64,000 nucleotides of DNA from Phytophthora quininea. Its lineage: Eukaryota; Oomycota; Peronosporomycetes; Peronosporales; Peronosporaceae. The number at the start of each line of letters is the position of its first letter. The stretch's first letter is position 1. This document shows, piece by piece, positions 33,781 through 45,035 of the stretch. The notes under the pieces were generated by a model, which was not told where the DNA came from, ran no database searches, and saw only the letters and a list, made by a program, of their open reading frames with translations. Position numbers and translations under genes: made by a program. Location of the stretch: contig JAAVTG010001003.1 of the NCBI GenBank assembly GCA_011947345.1, forward strand, positions 310,001 to 374,000, given 5' to 3'.

Positions 33781-34866
33781 CTACCGTCGGTGCAGTGGTT
33801 TCCACGACCTAGTATCCGGGACTTGGCGCGTGATGCTTGGGCTTGCAACAATTCGAAGCTGCTTTTTCTTATCGGGATGCGATTCCCGCCTAGATGCCTT
33901 CTTTGCGACCGCTTTCCTGCTCTGCTTCTTCGCTGATGTCTTGGCTAGTACTTTTGTCGGCGTCTTGGTAACTCTGGATGATCCTTCGGATTGTTTGGCG
34001 TTGGCTTCTTTAATCCGAAGAATGGCAGCGGCTAATTCCTGCTGCTCAGTCATCGCAGACGTTGAAATCTGCGCAGTTGCTGCATGCAACGCGTTCCGAC
34101 TGTCCTGGAATGGGTGCTGCAACAGAAACAAATAAATATTGGCATCATTGTGCAAATAACATAACGGTTGTGATCCTCACCTTGGCTCGATTCACCACAA
34201 ACACGTACGTGATGCACAGAGCGGGCTCGAACTTCTTCGCCTGAGGGTCCGTCGTTCGATGACGGTATCCTGGGAACATGCGGATATTAAACTTGCGCCG
34301 CTCCTTCAGCACAAAACCCGCAGCTTTCGCTTGCTCTTCAATGAACCAGTTGGAGTACGGCGGTCTGGTCTTCAGAGTCACGTGAACTTCTCCATGCAGT
34401 TTCAGTCTATTGCGTGCACTCTCAAAGAAGTCCAACAACAGAGCTCGGTTCACATGCACTCGTTGCTGTCCACTGTGTGGGAAGTTGAACACAATGTACT
34501 GGAAGAAGTCAGGCACGGTGTGCATCCCTACCCCAGTCTTGACCTGTCGAGGCAGCTCCAACAACTTGGTTGCGTCCACATCGTGCAGCACTAGCCCATG
34601 TGCTGACCGAACTGCATTGATACACTCTTCTGCGTTGGGGTATTTACTGTGCACTTGCTTCTCCGAGTCGAACGACGTGGCGAAACCCCTCGACCAGTGG
34701 TGCGGTGTTTGACGAGGCCTCGGGAGAAGGAGAAGTCGCCGTCTCCGAGCACTAGCACTTCGTCCTGCGCTGCATACACAGTCGTCATCGGCTCTGGGCC
34801 GCTCTGTCGCTGTCGCTTGGTGCTGCCGCGAGGGTCCGGCAGCCGCCGCTTGTCTTTCCGAGCCAT
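33781..34866 (-). CDS. BMT5-like rRNA methyltransferase (DUF2431)
   Basis: Two exons (34866-34181 and 34116-33781). The N-terminus has the Rossmann SAM-binding motif VLVLGDGDFSFSRGL typical of DUF2431. Next come SKYPNAEECINAV, LHDVDATKL, FQYIVFNFPHSG (catalytic-region motif), LLLDFFESAR, GEVHVTLKTRPPYSNW and a Lys-rich nucleolar-type C-terminus. The family methylates 25S rRNA uridine N3. A single missing T near 34691 must be bridged; restored length 340 residues. Converges with BRE1, stop codons about 110 bases apart. Confidence 0.88.
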
Positions 34867-34926
34867 CTTTAGCCTTTGCCAGTCAAAAAGTGTGTTACAG
34901 CCAGGCGCATTAGTCCCTAGTCAATA

Positions 34927-35801
34927 ATGGAGATCCAAGTTGCTGCGAAGGAGGGAGACGTGGCTAAGCTGCGCGAGCTGCTGGACGCTGGGAAGAGCCT
35001 CGACGCTAAGGATGAGGACGAGCGCACGCCGCTGCACTGGGCGTGCGCTACCGGTCAATTGGAAGCGGCGGAGTTCCTTCTGGGGCATGGCAAAGCTGCG
35101 GTGAACGTGCAGGACGATGCAGGCTGGACGCCGCTGATGAGCGCGGCGTCTGCAGGTCACGGGAATGTTGTCGGATTATTACTGAGCAGGTAGGAGGAAT
35201 ACTGCAAGGAAGGTTGAGGAGTTTCTGTTGGACTGACAAAGTTGCTGAATCTACACAGAGGGGCCGACGCCAATCTCCCCAACGACAATGGACAGATTCC
35301 GCTGCATTACCATCGAGGACGACAAGAAATCGCGGAGTTGCTATTGGACTACACACGCAATGTGAACCAGGCAGTAAGTTTTAGTGTTGAGATGACACCG
35401 ACAGTTTGTGGAGCTGATAGTGTTTTGTTTTGGAAGGATAATGTCGGAAGCACGCCTCTTTCGCGTGCGATCGGAGGCAAGCCCAGCCCAGGTATGTTAA
35501 CATACGTCTTTTAAATTATAATTTTATTAATTCTGCACTTTGCATCGTTGGAGCAATTATCGCACTGTTACTTGATCACGGCGCAAAAGTCAGCACGCGA
35601 GACATTGGCGGCAACACTCCACTGCACTTGGCCATCACCGAAGGCTACGAAGACATTGCTCGATTTTTGCTGGAGAACGGAGCTGATCCGAACGCGAAAA
35701 ATACTGACGGCGAACGCTGTGTGGACTTGGCGAAGCCTGCATTCCGTGCGGAGATCCACATGCTCGAGGAAAAGAAGACGAAGGACCATGATTACCCTTG
35801 A
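34927..35801 (+). CDS. PSMD10: Gankyrin (26S proteasome non-ATPase regulatory subunit 10)
   Basis: Four exons (34927-35189, 35259-35373, 35437-35491, 35554-35801) splice to 226 residues, the same length as human gankyrin. Six to seven ankyrin repeats, for example DEDERTPLHWACATGQLEAA, DDAGWTPLMSAASAGHGNVV, GGNTPLHLAITEGYEDIA and a last repeat NTDGERCVDLAK. Acts as a chaperone for assembly of the proteasome 19S base. Divergent from the BMT5-like gene with only 60 bases between start codons, so the promoters overlap. Other small ankyrin proteins cannot be excluded, but length and repeat number fit. Confidence 0.82.
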
Positions 35802-35887
35802 GACCGGACCATTCGGATGGAAGTTGCGCAAAATTAACTGCTTTGGTTAATCGTTGTGTTCGACGTTTACTGTGACTTTGATCCGAG

Positions 35888-36475
35888 CTAATCATCGTCA
35901 ACGTTAAGGTCGATGTCAGGAATGTTGACCAGAATAAGGATGGAGGCGTGGCAATAAATTCTCTTCCATGCCAGCTCGATGGTCTCGTCCCAATCTTCTT
36001 CACACGTAATCTTCATCGCTTGGATGAGTGAGTCGCCAAGTGGGTCAAAGTCGTCTGGCTTGACACCAATCTTGAGATGTACCAGCGCCAAATTCATCAC
36101 CTTCTGCACGAGATCTTCCGAAGACAGCAGCGACTTCATGCCGCTGCTGATGTGAACGATCACGCGGCTTTGAATCTGCACTGACGCTTGGAACAGAGGC
36201 TTCATGTGTGGGTAGTTTTCGAAGAGATACTTGTAGAAGTTCTCGTAGAGCAAGCCGATCCTGGTTCCTGAACCAACTGCGTGGTGTGCGTCGGTGTGAA
36301 TGTTTTCCTTGAACACGCGCTCCCAATGCCTAAATGCGGTCAAACGGTCGTCGTTGTCGGAGGGTTCCGTGATGGGGAAGTGCTTCATGTAGCGCTTGAT
36401 GATGCGGCAGTACCGTTTAGAAAACGTTGGCCGCTTTGGTGCGCTGTGGTGGCCAAAACTTGCTCCAGCACCCAT
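35888..36475 (-). CDS. Globin-family protein with N-myristoylation signal, copy 1
   Basis: 195 residues, single exon. Globin pattern: helix A/B region FRHWERVFKENI, FYKYLFENYPHMKPLF (C and CD corner with the conserved Pro and Phe), a helix E with QASVQIQSRVIVHI, the proximal (F8) His in NLALVHLKIGVKPDDF, then the helix G/H pair and AWKRIYCHASILIL. The N-terminus MGAGAS fits the N-myristoylation consensus, suggesting membrane attachment. The distal E7 position appears to be Gln or another non-His residue. Likely oxygen, NO or redox sensing or scavenging. Adjacent to a second globin in the same orientation. Confidence 0.82.
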   Translation of the reverse strand: MGAGASFGHHSAPKRPTFSKRYCRIIKRYMKHFPITEPSDNDDRLTAFRHWERVFKENIHTDAHHAVGSGTRIGLLYENFYKYLFENYPHMKPLFQASVQIQSRVIVHISSGMKSLLSSEDLVQKVMNLALVHLKIGVKPDDFDPLGDSLIQAMKITCEEDWDETIELAWKRIYCHASILILVNIPDIDLNVDDD

Positions 36476-36773
36476 TGCTTCGCTATCTGTTGCTTTTCGC
36501 TGGCCCAGCGAATGAAATCGGAAAGTGAGGCTGGCATGGAATCACCCCAGCGTCGGATAAGACGTCGACGACATGTTGAGCTTGAAGACCTCAGCAAATT
36601 AAATTAAATCGGATGACTCATAGAGACTGGAAGAGGACGAGACGATTACTTTGTCGGCAAGTGCAACCAACTGTTTGTAACGAATGAGGGAGCTTCGAGT
36701 GCCCCCTGTGAGTTTTTCCTGCAAATGCAATAGCTTTTGCCTAAATAATTATTTCGCAAGAAGTAGATTTAGT

Positions 36774-37523
36774 TCATTTCTGGCTCGTGGTTGAAGTCGC
36801 GCTGGCTGGGGTGATCGAGTTCTCCTTGATTGAAAACTGCCGCAAGCTGCTATGGATATCGTTAATACGAGGACTGCCTCCCTTTGCCATTCCGTTTGCG
36901 TTCGCCTGCTGCTGCTCGATCATGCGTCTGTGGGCATCCAGAAGAATGACACAGCAGTGGCCATAGATTCTTCTCCACGCCTCCTCGACCTGAGGTGTCC
37001 AGAGTGCACCGGAGCACTCCTTCATGGCGAAAATGAGTGCGTTTCCGAGAGCGTCGTAGTACTCCATCTTGACGCCGAAACGCAGGTGCGTCTGGGTCAA
37101 ACTCTCGACACGCTCCGTCAAGTTAGTTCCGACAAGGATGGTGCGCAAGCCAGCACTGATGTGGACTAACACCTTGCTTCGCACGACCATGGACGACCGG
37201 AATATCGGCTTTAAGGCTGGCGAGTTGTGGTCCAGATAGGCGTAGAATGTGTCGTAGAGCTGCGAGATGCGCGAGTTGCCTTGCGAGCCATTGCTTCGCT
37301 TGCTGTTCTGGGACTTGGTAGATGGCGGACCCACTTCGAAGAAGGCCTCGTTCCAGAACGCTGCAGCCGTGGCTCGTTGACTTGAGGTCGATGTCGTGTT
37401 GTATGGAAAGCTGGGCAAGTATTTGTGCACGATCTGCATTTGACTGCGGCTGAGCTTGTGCGGCCGCCGATCGTCCGGCGCCGCGAGGACCGAGTTGCAC
37501 GCACAGCTCCAGTAGAGCCCCAT
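36774..37523 (-). CDS. Globin-family protein with N-myristoylation signal, copy 2
   Basis: 249 residues, single exon, upstream of and in tandem with copy 1. Shares with it LYDTFYAYLDHNSPALKPIF, SKVLVHISAGLRTIL, the proximal-His segment LTQTHLRFGVKMEYYDALG and AWRRIYGHCCVIL. Longer N- and C-terminal extensions. The ATG at 37523 gives MGLYWSCACNS: a myristoylation consensus (Gly2, Ser6) followed by Cys8 and Cys10 suited to palmitoylation. The frame upstream has only a GTG. Suggested dual-acylated membrane globin. Confidence 0.82.
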   Translation of the reverse strand: MGLYWSCACNSVLAAPDDRRPHKLSRSQMQIVHKYLPSFPYNTTSTSSQRATAAAFWNEAFFEVGPPSTKSQNSKRSNGSQGNSRISQLYDTFYAYLDHNSPALKPIFRSSMVVRSKVLVHISAGLRTILVGTNLTERVESLTQTHLRFGVKMEYYDALGNALIFAMKECSGALWTPQVEEAWRRIYGHCCVILLDAHRRMIEQQQANANGMAKGGSPRINDIHSSLRQFSIKENSITPASATSTTSQK

Positions 37524-37773
37524 CGGGTTCAAAGCGTCCAAGCCAATTCGTTTGTTTTGATAACGCGGCGCTGCACTCCGATCGTCCACAAATAAGGACC
37601 AGAACCGAAGGCGAACGCAGTCACTTCAACTAGAAACCGTTACTTTTCGACCACCGGAAAATGGTGGTCCACATAACCTTTACCTATCATAAATCATATT
37701 AAGCCTTCACTCTGTTGCACTCCAGTCATATTCGTTCGACTGGAAGCGGCCGTCGTCCCAACCTTCCTTGACC

Positions 37774-40537
37774 ATGAGCAGCGCTGAGCAGGCCCCCGCC
37801 GCCAGCTACTCGACGCGCTCGGGGCTGTCCAAAGCTGGCGTACCGTCAAGACGCACTCGGGCGTGTACACCGGTGGCAAGGTGGAGATCTTCACGGGCCG
37901 AACGTCTGCAGATGGAGACTCCAAGCCGCTGATGGCGTGTATGCTGCACGACGACGTGGCCATTGTGGATGCCGAGACGGGAGAGCTGCAGCGCACTTTG
38001 CAGCATGATGTGGAGGACGAGGAGACCAAGGAGTCCTTCGTGGTGTTCGCCATACGGCCTGGCAAGAAGAACCAGCTTGTGACGGCCGGTCGCAACCTTC
38101 TGCTGCGTGTGTGGGACCTGGACACGTTCCAGTGCGTGCGCACCATCAAGGCCCACGACACGCCCGTCCTGGCAATGGCGTTCGACCCATCGGGCACTCT
38201 ACTGGCCACAGGAGGCAGCGACCGCACGGTCAAGGTCTTTGACGTGGACAAGGGCTTCTGCACGCACAACTTCCGCGGACACTCGGGGATCGTGACGATG
38301 GTCAAGTTCCACCCAGACCCGGCAAAATTGCAGCTCGTGTCGGCCAGTGACGACACGACCGTGCGAGTGTGGGACTTGTACTCGCAGAAGATGGCTGCCT
38401 GCATCCAGGACCACATGAGTCTAGTGACCAGTGTGGACTTCTCGGAAGATGGTTACACAATGCTGTCTTCCGGACGCGATAAGGTGGTGAACTTTTGGGA
38501 TTTAAGAGACCAGAAGCTCAGCAAGACAATGCTGGTGCACGAGGCTGTTGAAGGACTTGTGGTGGTGCCGTCTGCGTTCAAGTGTGCTGCCACAGCGGCT
38601 GCTGGTAAACCGAAGGATGACAAGGCTATTTACTTTGTGACTGCTGGAGAGAAAGGAGAGCTGCGACTGTGGCGAAGCAGCGGCGCTGCGTGCGAAGTTG
38701 TCTTCACGCAGAAATCGGAGGCGTCCGATGCACTGACGTACTCCGACTTGCTGCTGAATGGAGCGCGTCGCGAAATTGCGGTAGTAACTTCGGAGCAGAA
38801 CTTTTGGTGTTTGACGAGAAGCTCGCACGCCGCACACAGATCATCGGCTACAACGACGATATCCTCAACCTTAAGTACATCCCGCAGGCAGATGCAAGCG
38901 GCGCCCCATCGGATACGTTGGCCGTAGCTACGAACAGCGAACAGATTCGACTTCTCGACCGAGAGACGCTGTCCTGTGAGCTGTTGTCAGGACACACTGA
39001 TATTGTGATGGCGTTGGCTGTTTCTCCGGATGGCCGGTGGCTGGTGAGTGCGTCGAAGGACCGCTCTGCTCGCCTCTGGGACCTGCGACCTACTGAAGAC
39101 AAGAAGGGCAAATCGACGGCACGCTGCGTTGCTGTATGCACGGGACACACGGAGGCTCTCGGTGCTGTGGCGATTTCACAGCGAGCTACGAGCTTTGCTA
39201 CTGGAGCTGCCTTCTTTGTGACTGGAAGCTCGGATAAAACGCTGAAGATGTGGAGTCTGCAGCCCCTTGCTGGTGCGTATGTCACACCTGCCAAGCCGTC
39301 TCCTAAGGAACTGTCAATCTCTACGCTGGGTGCTGTGAAGGCCCACGACAAAGATGTCAACGCGCTTGCGGTGTCGCCGAACGATCGCTTTATTGCTAGT
39401 GCGTCGCAGGACAAGCTTATTAAGGTGTGGTACTCTCAGCAGGCTGGTGCGGGTCGTCTCCTTACACTGGCGGGTACCTGCCGTGGCCACAAGCGTGGTG
39501 TATGGGCTGTGGAATTCTCGCCTGTTGACCAGTGCTTGGCGTCTGCCAGTGGCGACAAGACTGTGAAGGTTTGGTCTGCCAAGGACTTTTCGTGTCTGAA
39601 GACGTTTGAGGGTCACACAGCTTCTGTGCTGAACGTGCAGTTTGCCTGCGCTGGGATGCAGCTCATGTCTGCAGGTGCTGACGGCCTTGTCAAGCTTTGG
39701 ACAATCAAAAGCAACGAATGCGAAGCCACGCTGGATAATCACGAGGACAAGATCTGGGCCCTTGCAGTGTCCAAGGACAGCTCGGAGATGGTTAGCGGCG
39801 GCGCTGATTCGACAATTAACTTGTGGCGCGATTTCACTGAAGAGGAAGAGCGTGCCCAGCAAGATGATCGCGACGCCAAGCTCCTGAAGGAGCAGGAACT
39901 GTTCAACTGTCTACGCAGCAACAAGCTTCTGGATGCAGTGCAGTTAGCCTTTGAGCTGGCCCACCCGAACCGCATGCTTCAGATTCTGCGTGACCTTCTT
40001 GAAGGCCCACGAAGCAAGGACCAGCCCGTGCTTCCGGGCGGTAAACAAATTGACCCGGACTCCTTCGCGCCCGAGGATATCTTCGCTCCTGTAGTGAACA
40101 GCTTGGAGGATGCGCAGCTAACCACGTTGCTTGACTGGGTGCGCGATTGGAACACGAATGCCCGCCACACTTCGGTCTGCCAAGTGCTGGTTAGCACCAT
40201 CCTTCGTGAACTGCCTCCAAGCCGCTTGAAAACGCTGGACAATGTTTCGAAGACTCTGGAGGCGCTGATTGCATACAGCGAGCGCCACTTCCAACGCATG
40301 GACCGGATGCTGCAGAAGTCGTACCTCGTGGACTTTAGTATTGTGACGATGAAGAACCTGCTGCCAATTGGTGAAAGCGAGTCCGCCGTTGAGAAAACGG
40401 ACAGTGACAGCGAGGACGAAGTGGCTGTCGAAGAACAGGTGGAAGTTAAGGAGCAACCACGGAAGCGTGGCAAAGTGGCATCGCCTGCTGCAAACGGAAA
40501 GAAGAAGCAGAATAAGGCCAAGAAGCAACGCGTGTAA
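37774..40537 (+). CDS. UTP13: U3 snoRNP WD40 protein UTP13 (TBL3)
   Basis: About 921 residues without introns. Two WD40 propellers with some twelve repeats, for example HDTPVLAMAFDPSGTLLATG, SASKDRSARLWDL, SGDKTVKVWSA and GGADSTINLWRD, then the Utp13 C-terminal helical domain (LLDAVQLAFELAHPNRMLQI, LLDWVRDWNTNARHTSVCQV) and a Lys-rich nucleolar tail. Component of the small-subunit processome for 18S rRNA maturation. One-base losses near 37822 (GGGG run) and 38804 (TTTT run). With both restored, the length is a whole number of codons from ATG 37774, and the YTGG motif joins to the N-terminus. Confidence 0.9.
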
Positions 40538-41543
40538 ATAGACGACCTCATAGATCCCTCGCCGGCAGGTGTTTTTTCGTGTATATTGCTCTTCTATCTG
40601 CTTGTTGCTGCTTACTGTCGCCTTGGCATCTGATCGACCATAGATTTTCATGGTCGTGAGAAAGAGTACTTCGAGTCCAGCAGTTCGACATGCTGTTGCA
40701 AGCTCCGACATTCCATCCTCTGGGAATTCGTGAAAGCGAGTAGGTAACCTCCGCATCGTATCCAACCTCCCTGGTTCTCCATCTTCAGTCTGTTCCCCAC
40801 GCACAGTTATTTGTTTCCACCTCAGATGCTGCAGTCGACGAACATACTCTTGGACATTATCCTCCAAGCCCTCCACAATGACCACCCCAGGCCATCCAAT
40901 TTTGCTAAAGCCTCCGAGGTCCAACTCTGTCGCCCATTCCTTCACCACCCGCCGCTTGTTCGATGCAATAATGTGGTGAAAGTAAATCGCTCTTCGACCC
41001 AGCACTATCTTTTGTGGAGCGTCAGGCTCAATCTCTTCATCTTGAACTTCCTCTACATTCCTGTTCATCTGGACTTGAGAAAGAAACTCATGCATTTGTT
41101 GGTAGAGTTGCAATCCAACCACTTCTTGAGCTGAACACGCGGCAGTTGTTAACTCCATTAAGCTGCGATTGAGATTCTCCATCTCTGACCGAGTGAGTTG
41201 AGGACACTGCACTTCAAACTTCATCGGCTCGGTTTCAGGATACCCCGGAGGACAAATTAGTGACAATGCTGGCACTGCACGACCAAATAATAAATCCTGC
41301 ATTGATAAATGTAATGACAAATTATTAGCATCAAGTTTGCATCAGACCAACTAAAATTGCCACCTTGTAGTGAAGTGTGTAGTTGATCCGACAGTCCGGG
41401 CGTGATTCTTGACTATCCGCGACGTAGGTTTCGAGCGTTTCTTTGGCTGCACTATCGACTTGGAGCTCCTCGTCACCAGGGAACATACTGAGCATGCACT
41501 CGAGCTCTTCCAGCTGCTGTGCCGCCGATGCAACGTCGCCCAT
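40118..41543 (-). CDS. RWD-domain protein (RWDD2/DUF1115-like); C-terminus uncertain
   Basis: Two exons (41543-41364 and 41296 onward). N-terminal RWD domain: LEELECMLSMFPGDEELQV, YTLHYK, then LSLICPPGYPETEP (the YPxxxP hallmark). The second half has the DUF1115 look (FHHIIASNKRRVVKEWATEL, GGFSKIGWPGVVIVEG, RLQHLRWKQITVRGE). Recognisable homology ends near 40640 (LEVLFLTTMKIYG). The frame then stays open for another 520 bases, running antisense into the last 420 bases of UTP13, with a composition unlike the rest. The true stop is probably near 40600, hidden by a missing base. Confidence 0.7.
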
Positions 41544-41668
41544 TTCGCCGCCGTTCAGGAGCCAAGAAAAATAATCTAAAATCCCATAAATACAAAGTGT
41601 CCCATGTGACGTGTGATGGTTGTCAAATCTAGCATTTCTTCAACACGTTCATCTAGCGTTCGATCTCC

Positions 41669-43637
41669 TTACGCAGCATCCTGCAACGGGATATGTGCTA
41701 TACGATCGCTAAAAAGTAATCCAATCTGTTTGAAAGTAAGCCCCATCGTCTCTGGAACTTTAAGACTTACGAACCCGAGCGAGCCGGCAGTGAGCACTGC
41801 GTACAAAAGGAAAGTGTTCGCAAACCCGAGCGCTTGGACCACTGACAGTAGTGTCTGGTTGACCAACGCGCTACCCAACCAGTAGGCGCCGAACACAATG
41901 CCCATTCCAATAGACCGGAACTCGTCTGGAAGAAACTCGGAACAAGTGACCCACATCAACGGCGCCCAGCTGAGATTCCACGCGAAGATGAACAGGTATA
42001 GATTCCACTCGCCCACAGTCACCACGAAGTCAGAGTGCATTATGTCGAGGGCCCAGAAGCAGAGTGCAAACATGAGGTGGCAACTCAGCATCAGACCCGT
42101 CCCAATCAGCAGTAAAGGGCGACGACCAACACGATCCACCACAGCTACAGCAGTGCAGACTCCACTGAGTTTCGCGATACCCACCCAAACCTCTTTACTG
42201 AGCTGGGAGACTGGGCCGCCGCTACCAGTACGCAGGCCACCAAGAATGTAACTTGAGTAGTATAGCATCGCATTCGCACCCGTCAAAATGTGGCAGAATG
42301 CGATTGTAACACAAAAGATGACCCGCCTACACACAAAGGATGGAAGTTAAATGAAGACGCTACTAGATGAACTGACACACCTCCGACACTTACTTTCGAG
42401 TGAGTTCATCCGTCACAAGCTCGGTCAATGCATGGATAAAGCTCTGATGAAAAGTCTGCAAACAGGTATACGAACTCAATCAAATCTACAAAAACATTGT
42501 AGACTAGGATAAACGTACACTTGCTTCCATGTGGGACCGAATGATCTGCTGTGAATCGTCTTCACTGTAGAGCAATCTCTTTAAGACGACACTTGCCTCG
42601 TTTGTCCGGTATTTCTACGATCCACATCGACATGTTAGTTGTAAATCATTTTGGTTGCAGTTTTAGTATAAACTCACAGATATTAGCCACCGAGGCGATT
42701 CCGGCAAGAATGGCATCCCAAGCTATTGCAGCGAAAATCAAAAGAGTTAGCAATCGCGAAGAAAGTAAATCGCAAGCAAAAAAACTTACCAATTGAACAA
42801 TCGGCGGGAATACTGTCATGCCTAGCATCTTTCGCCAGCCATTCTGGGGGACAACGTACAGGTCAATATTAGGTTTGTGCTTTAGAACCACACAAGTATC
42901 GGCATCCATCTCACCTCGCTCGTCTGCAGCGAAGAGCTTACGACAACGGACACCAGACAGCCGAAGCAAACCATCACCTTCATTCGTACAGCAATACAAC
43001 TCAGTGTTTTACATATCCAGCGAGGTCATCGTTGCTAATCTTACCTCGTTGACCGTCGCAAGCGTGCCTCGGGTCTTCGGTTGAGCAATTTCCGCCACGT
43101 AAGTGGATACACACGGGCCACTGCTACCGACTGCCAACCCAGCGATGAAGCGGCCAACCAGCATGGTGTGCAACGATCCCGCAAAAGTCATGAACAAGGA
43201 CCCGACAAGAAATAACGCCGCAGTGATCAAGTTTGCAGGCTTCCGGCCAATCCTGCAGAGCAAAGCAACCTCTGAATTAGCTGATGCTGGCAATGCCATA
43301 CAATTCAATTCCTTTCGTACCAGTCGGCCACAACTCCTCCCACCAGCGACCCGATCACTGCTCCCAGCATGAGGGTGCTCACAATACTCTCCGCCAAGGT
43401 TGTTGACAACTCGAAATCCTAACAAAAAAAAAAATAAATCCCCTTGTGTGCATTTTGTCCGCCGCCCACCTGTTGGATCAGGGGCAGCGCCACCACCATG
43501 ACACACAGGTCGTAGCCGAACAGGAACCCCGACAACGCGCTGAGTCCGCAGATCCAGCTCTGCACTCCACACCACACTCTCATATTCAGCCGATTGCCTC
43601 CACCAACAGCGTAATTCAAGACCACACGCCGTGTCAT
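41669..43637 (-). CDS. MFS sugar transporter
   Basis: Nine exons (43637-43470, 43418-43321, 43252-43045, 42977-42915, 42843-42790, 42722-42678, 42614-42519, 42455-42394, 42326-41669) join without any frame break to 483 residues. Twelve membrane spans. Signature motifs: GFLFGYDLCVM (TM1), VADWIGRKPANL (loop 2-3 D..GR(R/K)), PESPRWLI (end of TM6), VVDRVGRRPLLL (loop 8-9) and PETMGLTF (end of TM12). Proton-coupled uptake of hexose or polyol is likely. A second ATG (43580) could be the start; the first was used because it is in frame. Confidence 0.93.
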
Positions 43638-43746
43638 TCAGTTCAACTTGAAGAATAACGACCCACGATGTTGGAGCAATTCGTACTTAAGCGAGTTTCA
43701 AATTTCATAACGGTTTTCCAATTCAAACTTTTGGCGGGGTTTCAAA

Positions 43747-44959
43747 ATGGACACGTCCGTATCATCGACGTCTGCGGTGCCAGAGCTGACCAAGCGACTA
43801 CAGGACGAGCGTGATGCGTTGCGGACCGAAGTGGAGGAGCTGACGCGACACCTGGCGCAGGAGAAGGCGTCCAGGGCGACGCTGGAGAACGAGGCGCAGC
43901 TGCGGGAGCTGGAGCTGGCGCACGTGCAGCAACGCAGCAGTCAGACGGCGCAGCAGTTGCGAGACAAGCTGCTGGCGCTGGAGAAGGAGCTGGATGACGA
44001 GACAGCCATGCACAAGATGGCGGTGCTGGGAAGGAACGCCGCAACGCAGAAGAACACAGCGTTGGCCGCGGAGCTGAAGGCGATGGAGACAAAGTGGAAG
44101 AAGGAGCAGGAGAGGAAGGAGATCGCACTGGCAGAGGCTGAATCTGCAGCGGAAGAAGTGAAACTACTAAAGACAGACAGAGACCAGCTGATCCACAAGA
44201 CGGAAAGCGACGCCCGAAGAGTGCGGGAGCTGTGGCAGCAGATTGCAAGGGAGCATCAGGTCAAAGTGGAGGTGTTGAAGCAGGAGCTGCTGAATGCGAG
44301 GCAGATGCACACAGAGACGGACGGAGCAGTGTCCGAGTATGTCAAGAAGATCGAAAGGCTGGAGGCAGTATTGCAGTCGACCAAGGACGAGAAGGCGGCA
44401 CTGCAGGTGCAGCTAGCGGCTGTATCAAGTGAACAAACAAGGTCGATGGAGGAAAAAGAGCAAGGTAGAGTGAAAGAGAAGAATTGGGGGATGAACAGCA
44501 CCGGATGGCGCTGGAACTGAAAGAGGTGAAGAGTGAGTGCACGTTGCTGGCTCAACGTGAAGAGACTGCAGCGAAAGAGAGAGAGGCAGCATTTCAGGAA
44601 GCCAACGAGCTCAAACAGCACTGGAAGAACGGACCGAGGAGCTGCTTGCGCTCAAGACGGAGTTTGCTGATCTGCTAGATAAGAATGGAGTGCTAGTCGA
44701 GCAGAACAAACTGGCGGCCCATGAACGTGAAGCGCAGCTCATTTTACGGACCAAGAAGCTTCGGGAAGGGAAGAAATGTGCGGAGGAACTTGCACGGCTA
44801 CGGAAAGAGGAGATCTCGGGATACAAACGAGTCATTGTGTCGGTCAATGCAAGGCTTACTGAGGTACAAGAAGTCAGCGAAGCTACACAGGTCAATGCGT
44901 GGTCGCTACCTCAGGATGGAAGCAACACCAAAACGTCCTTGTGCATATATCGCCATTAA
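43747..44959 (+). CDS. Long coiled-coil protein of unknown function
   Basis: About 404 residues, nearly entirely heptad repeats rich in Glu, Lys, Leu and Ala (ELTKRLQDERDALRTEVEEL; KVEVLKQELLNARQMHTETD). No membrane span or globular domain seen. Single-base losses near 44483 and 44620; restoring both gives a whole number of codons to the stop at 44957. Divergent from the sugar transporter, 109 bases between starts. Possibly cytoskeletal or ciliary; no family recognised. Confidence 0.75.
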
Positions 44960-45035
44960 AAGTGAAATAGAGTTTTATTGTGAATTACGCAAGACCATGG
45001 AGGACATTTTCCCTTGTGCTACGCTACTTGACCAC

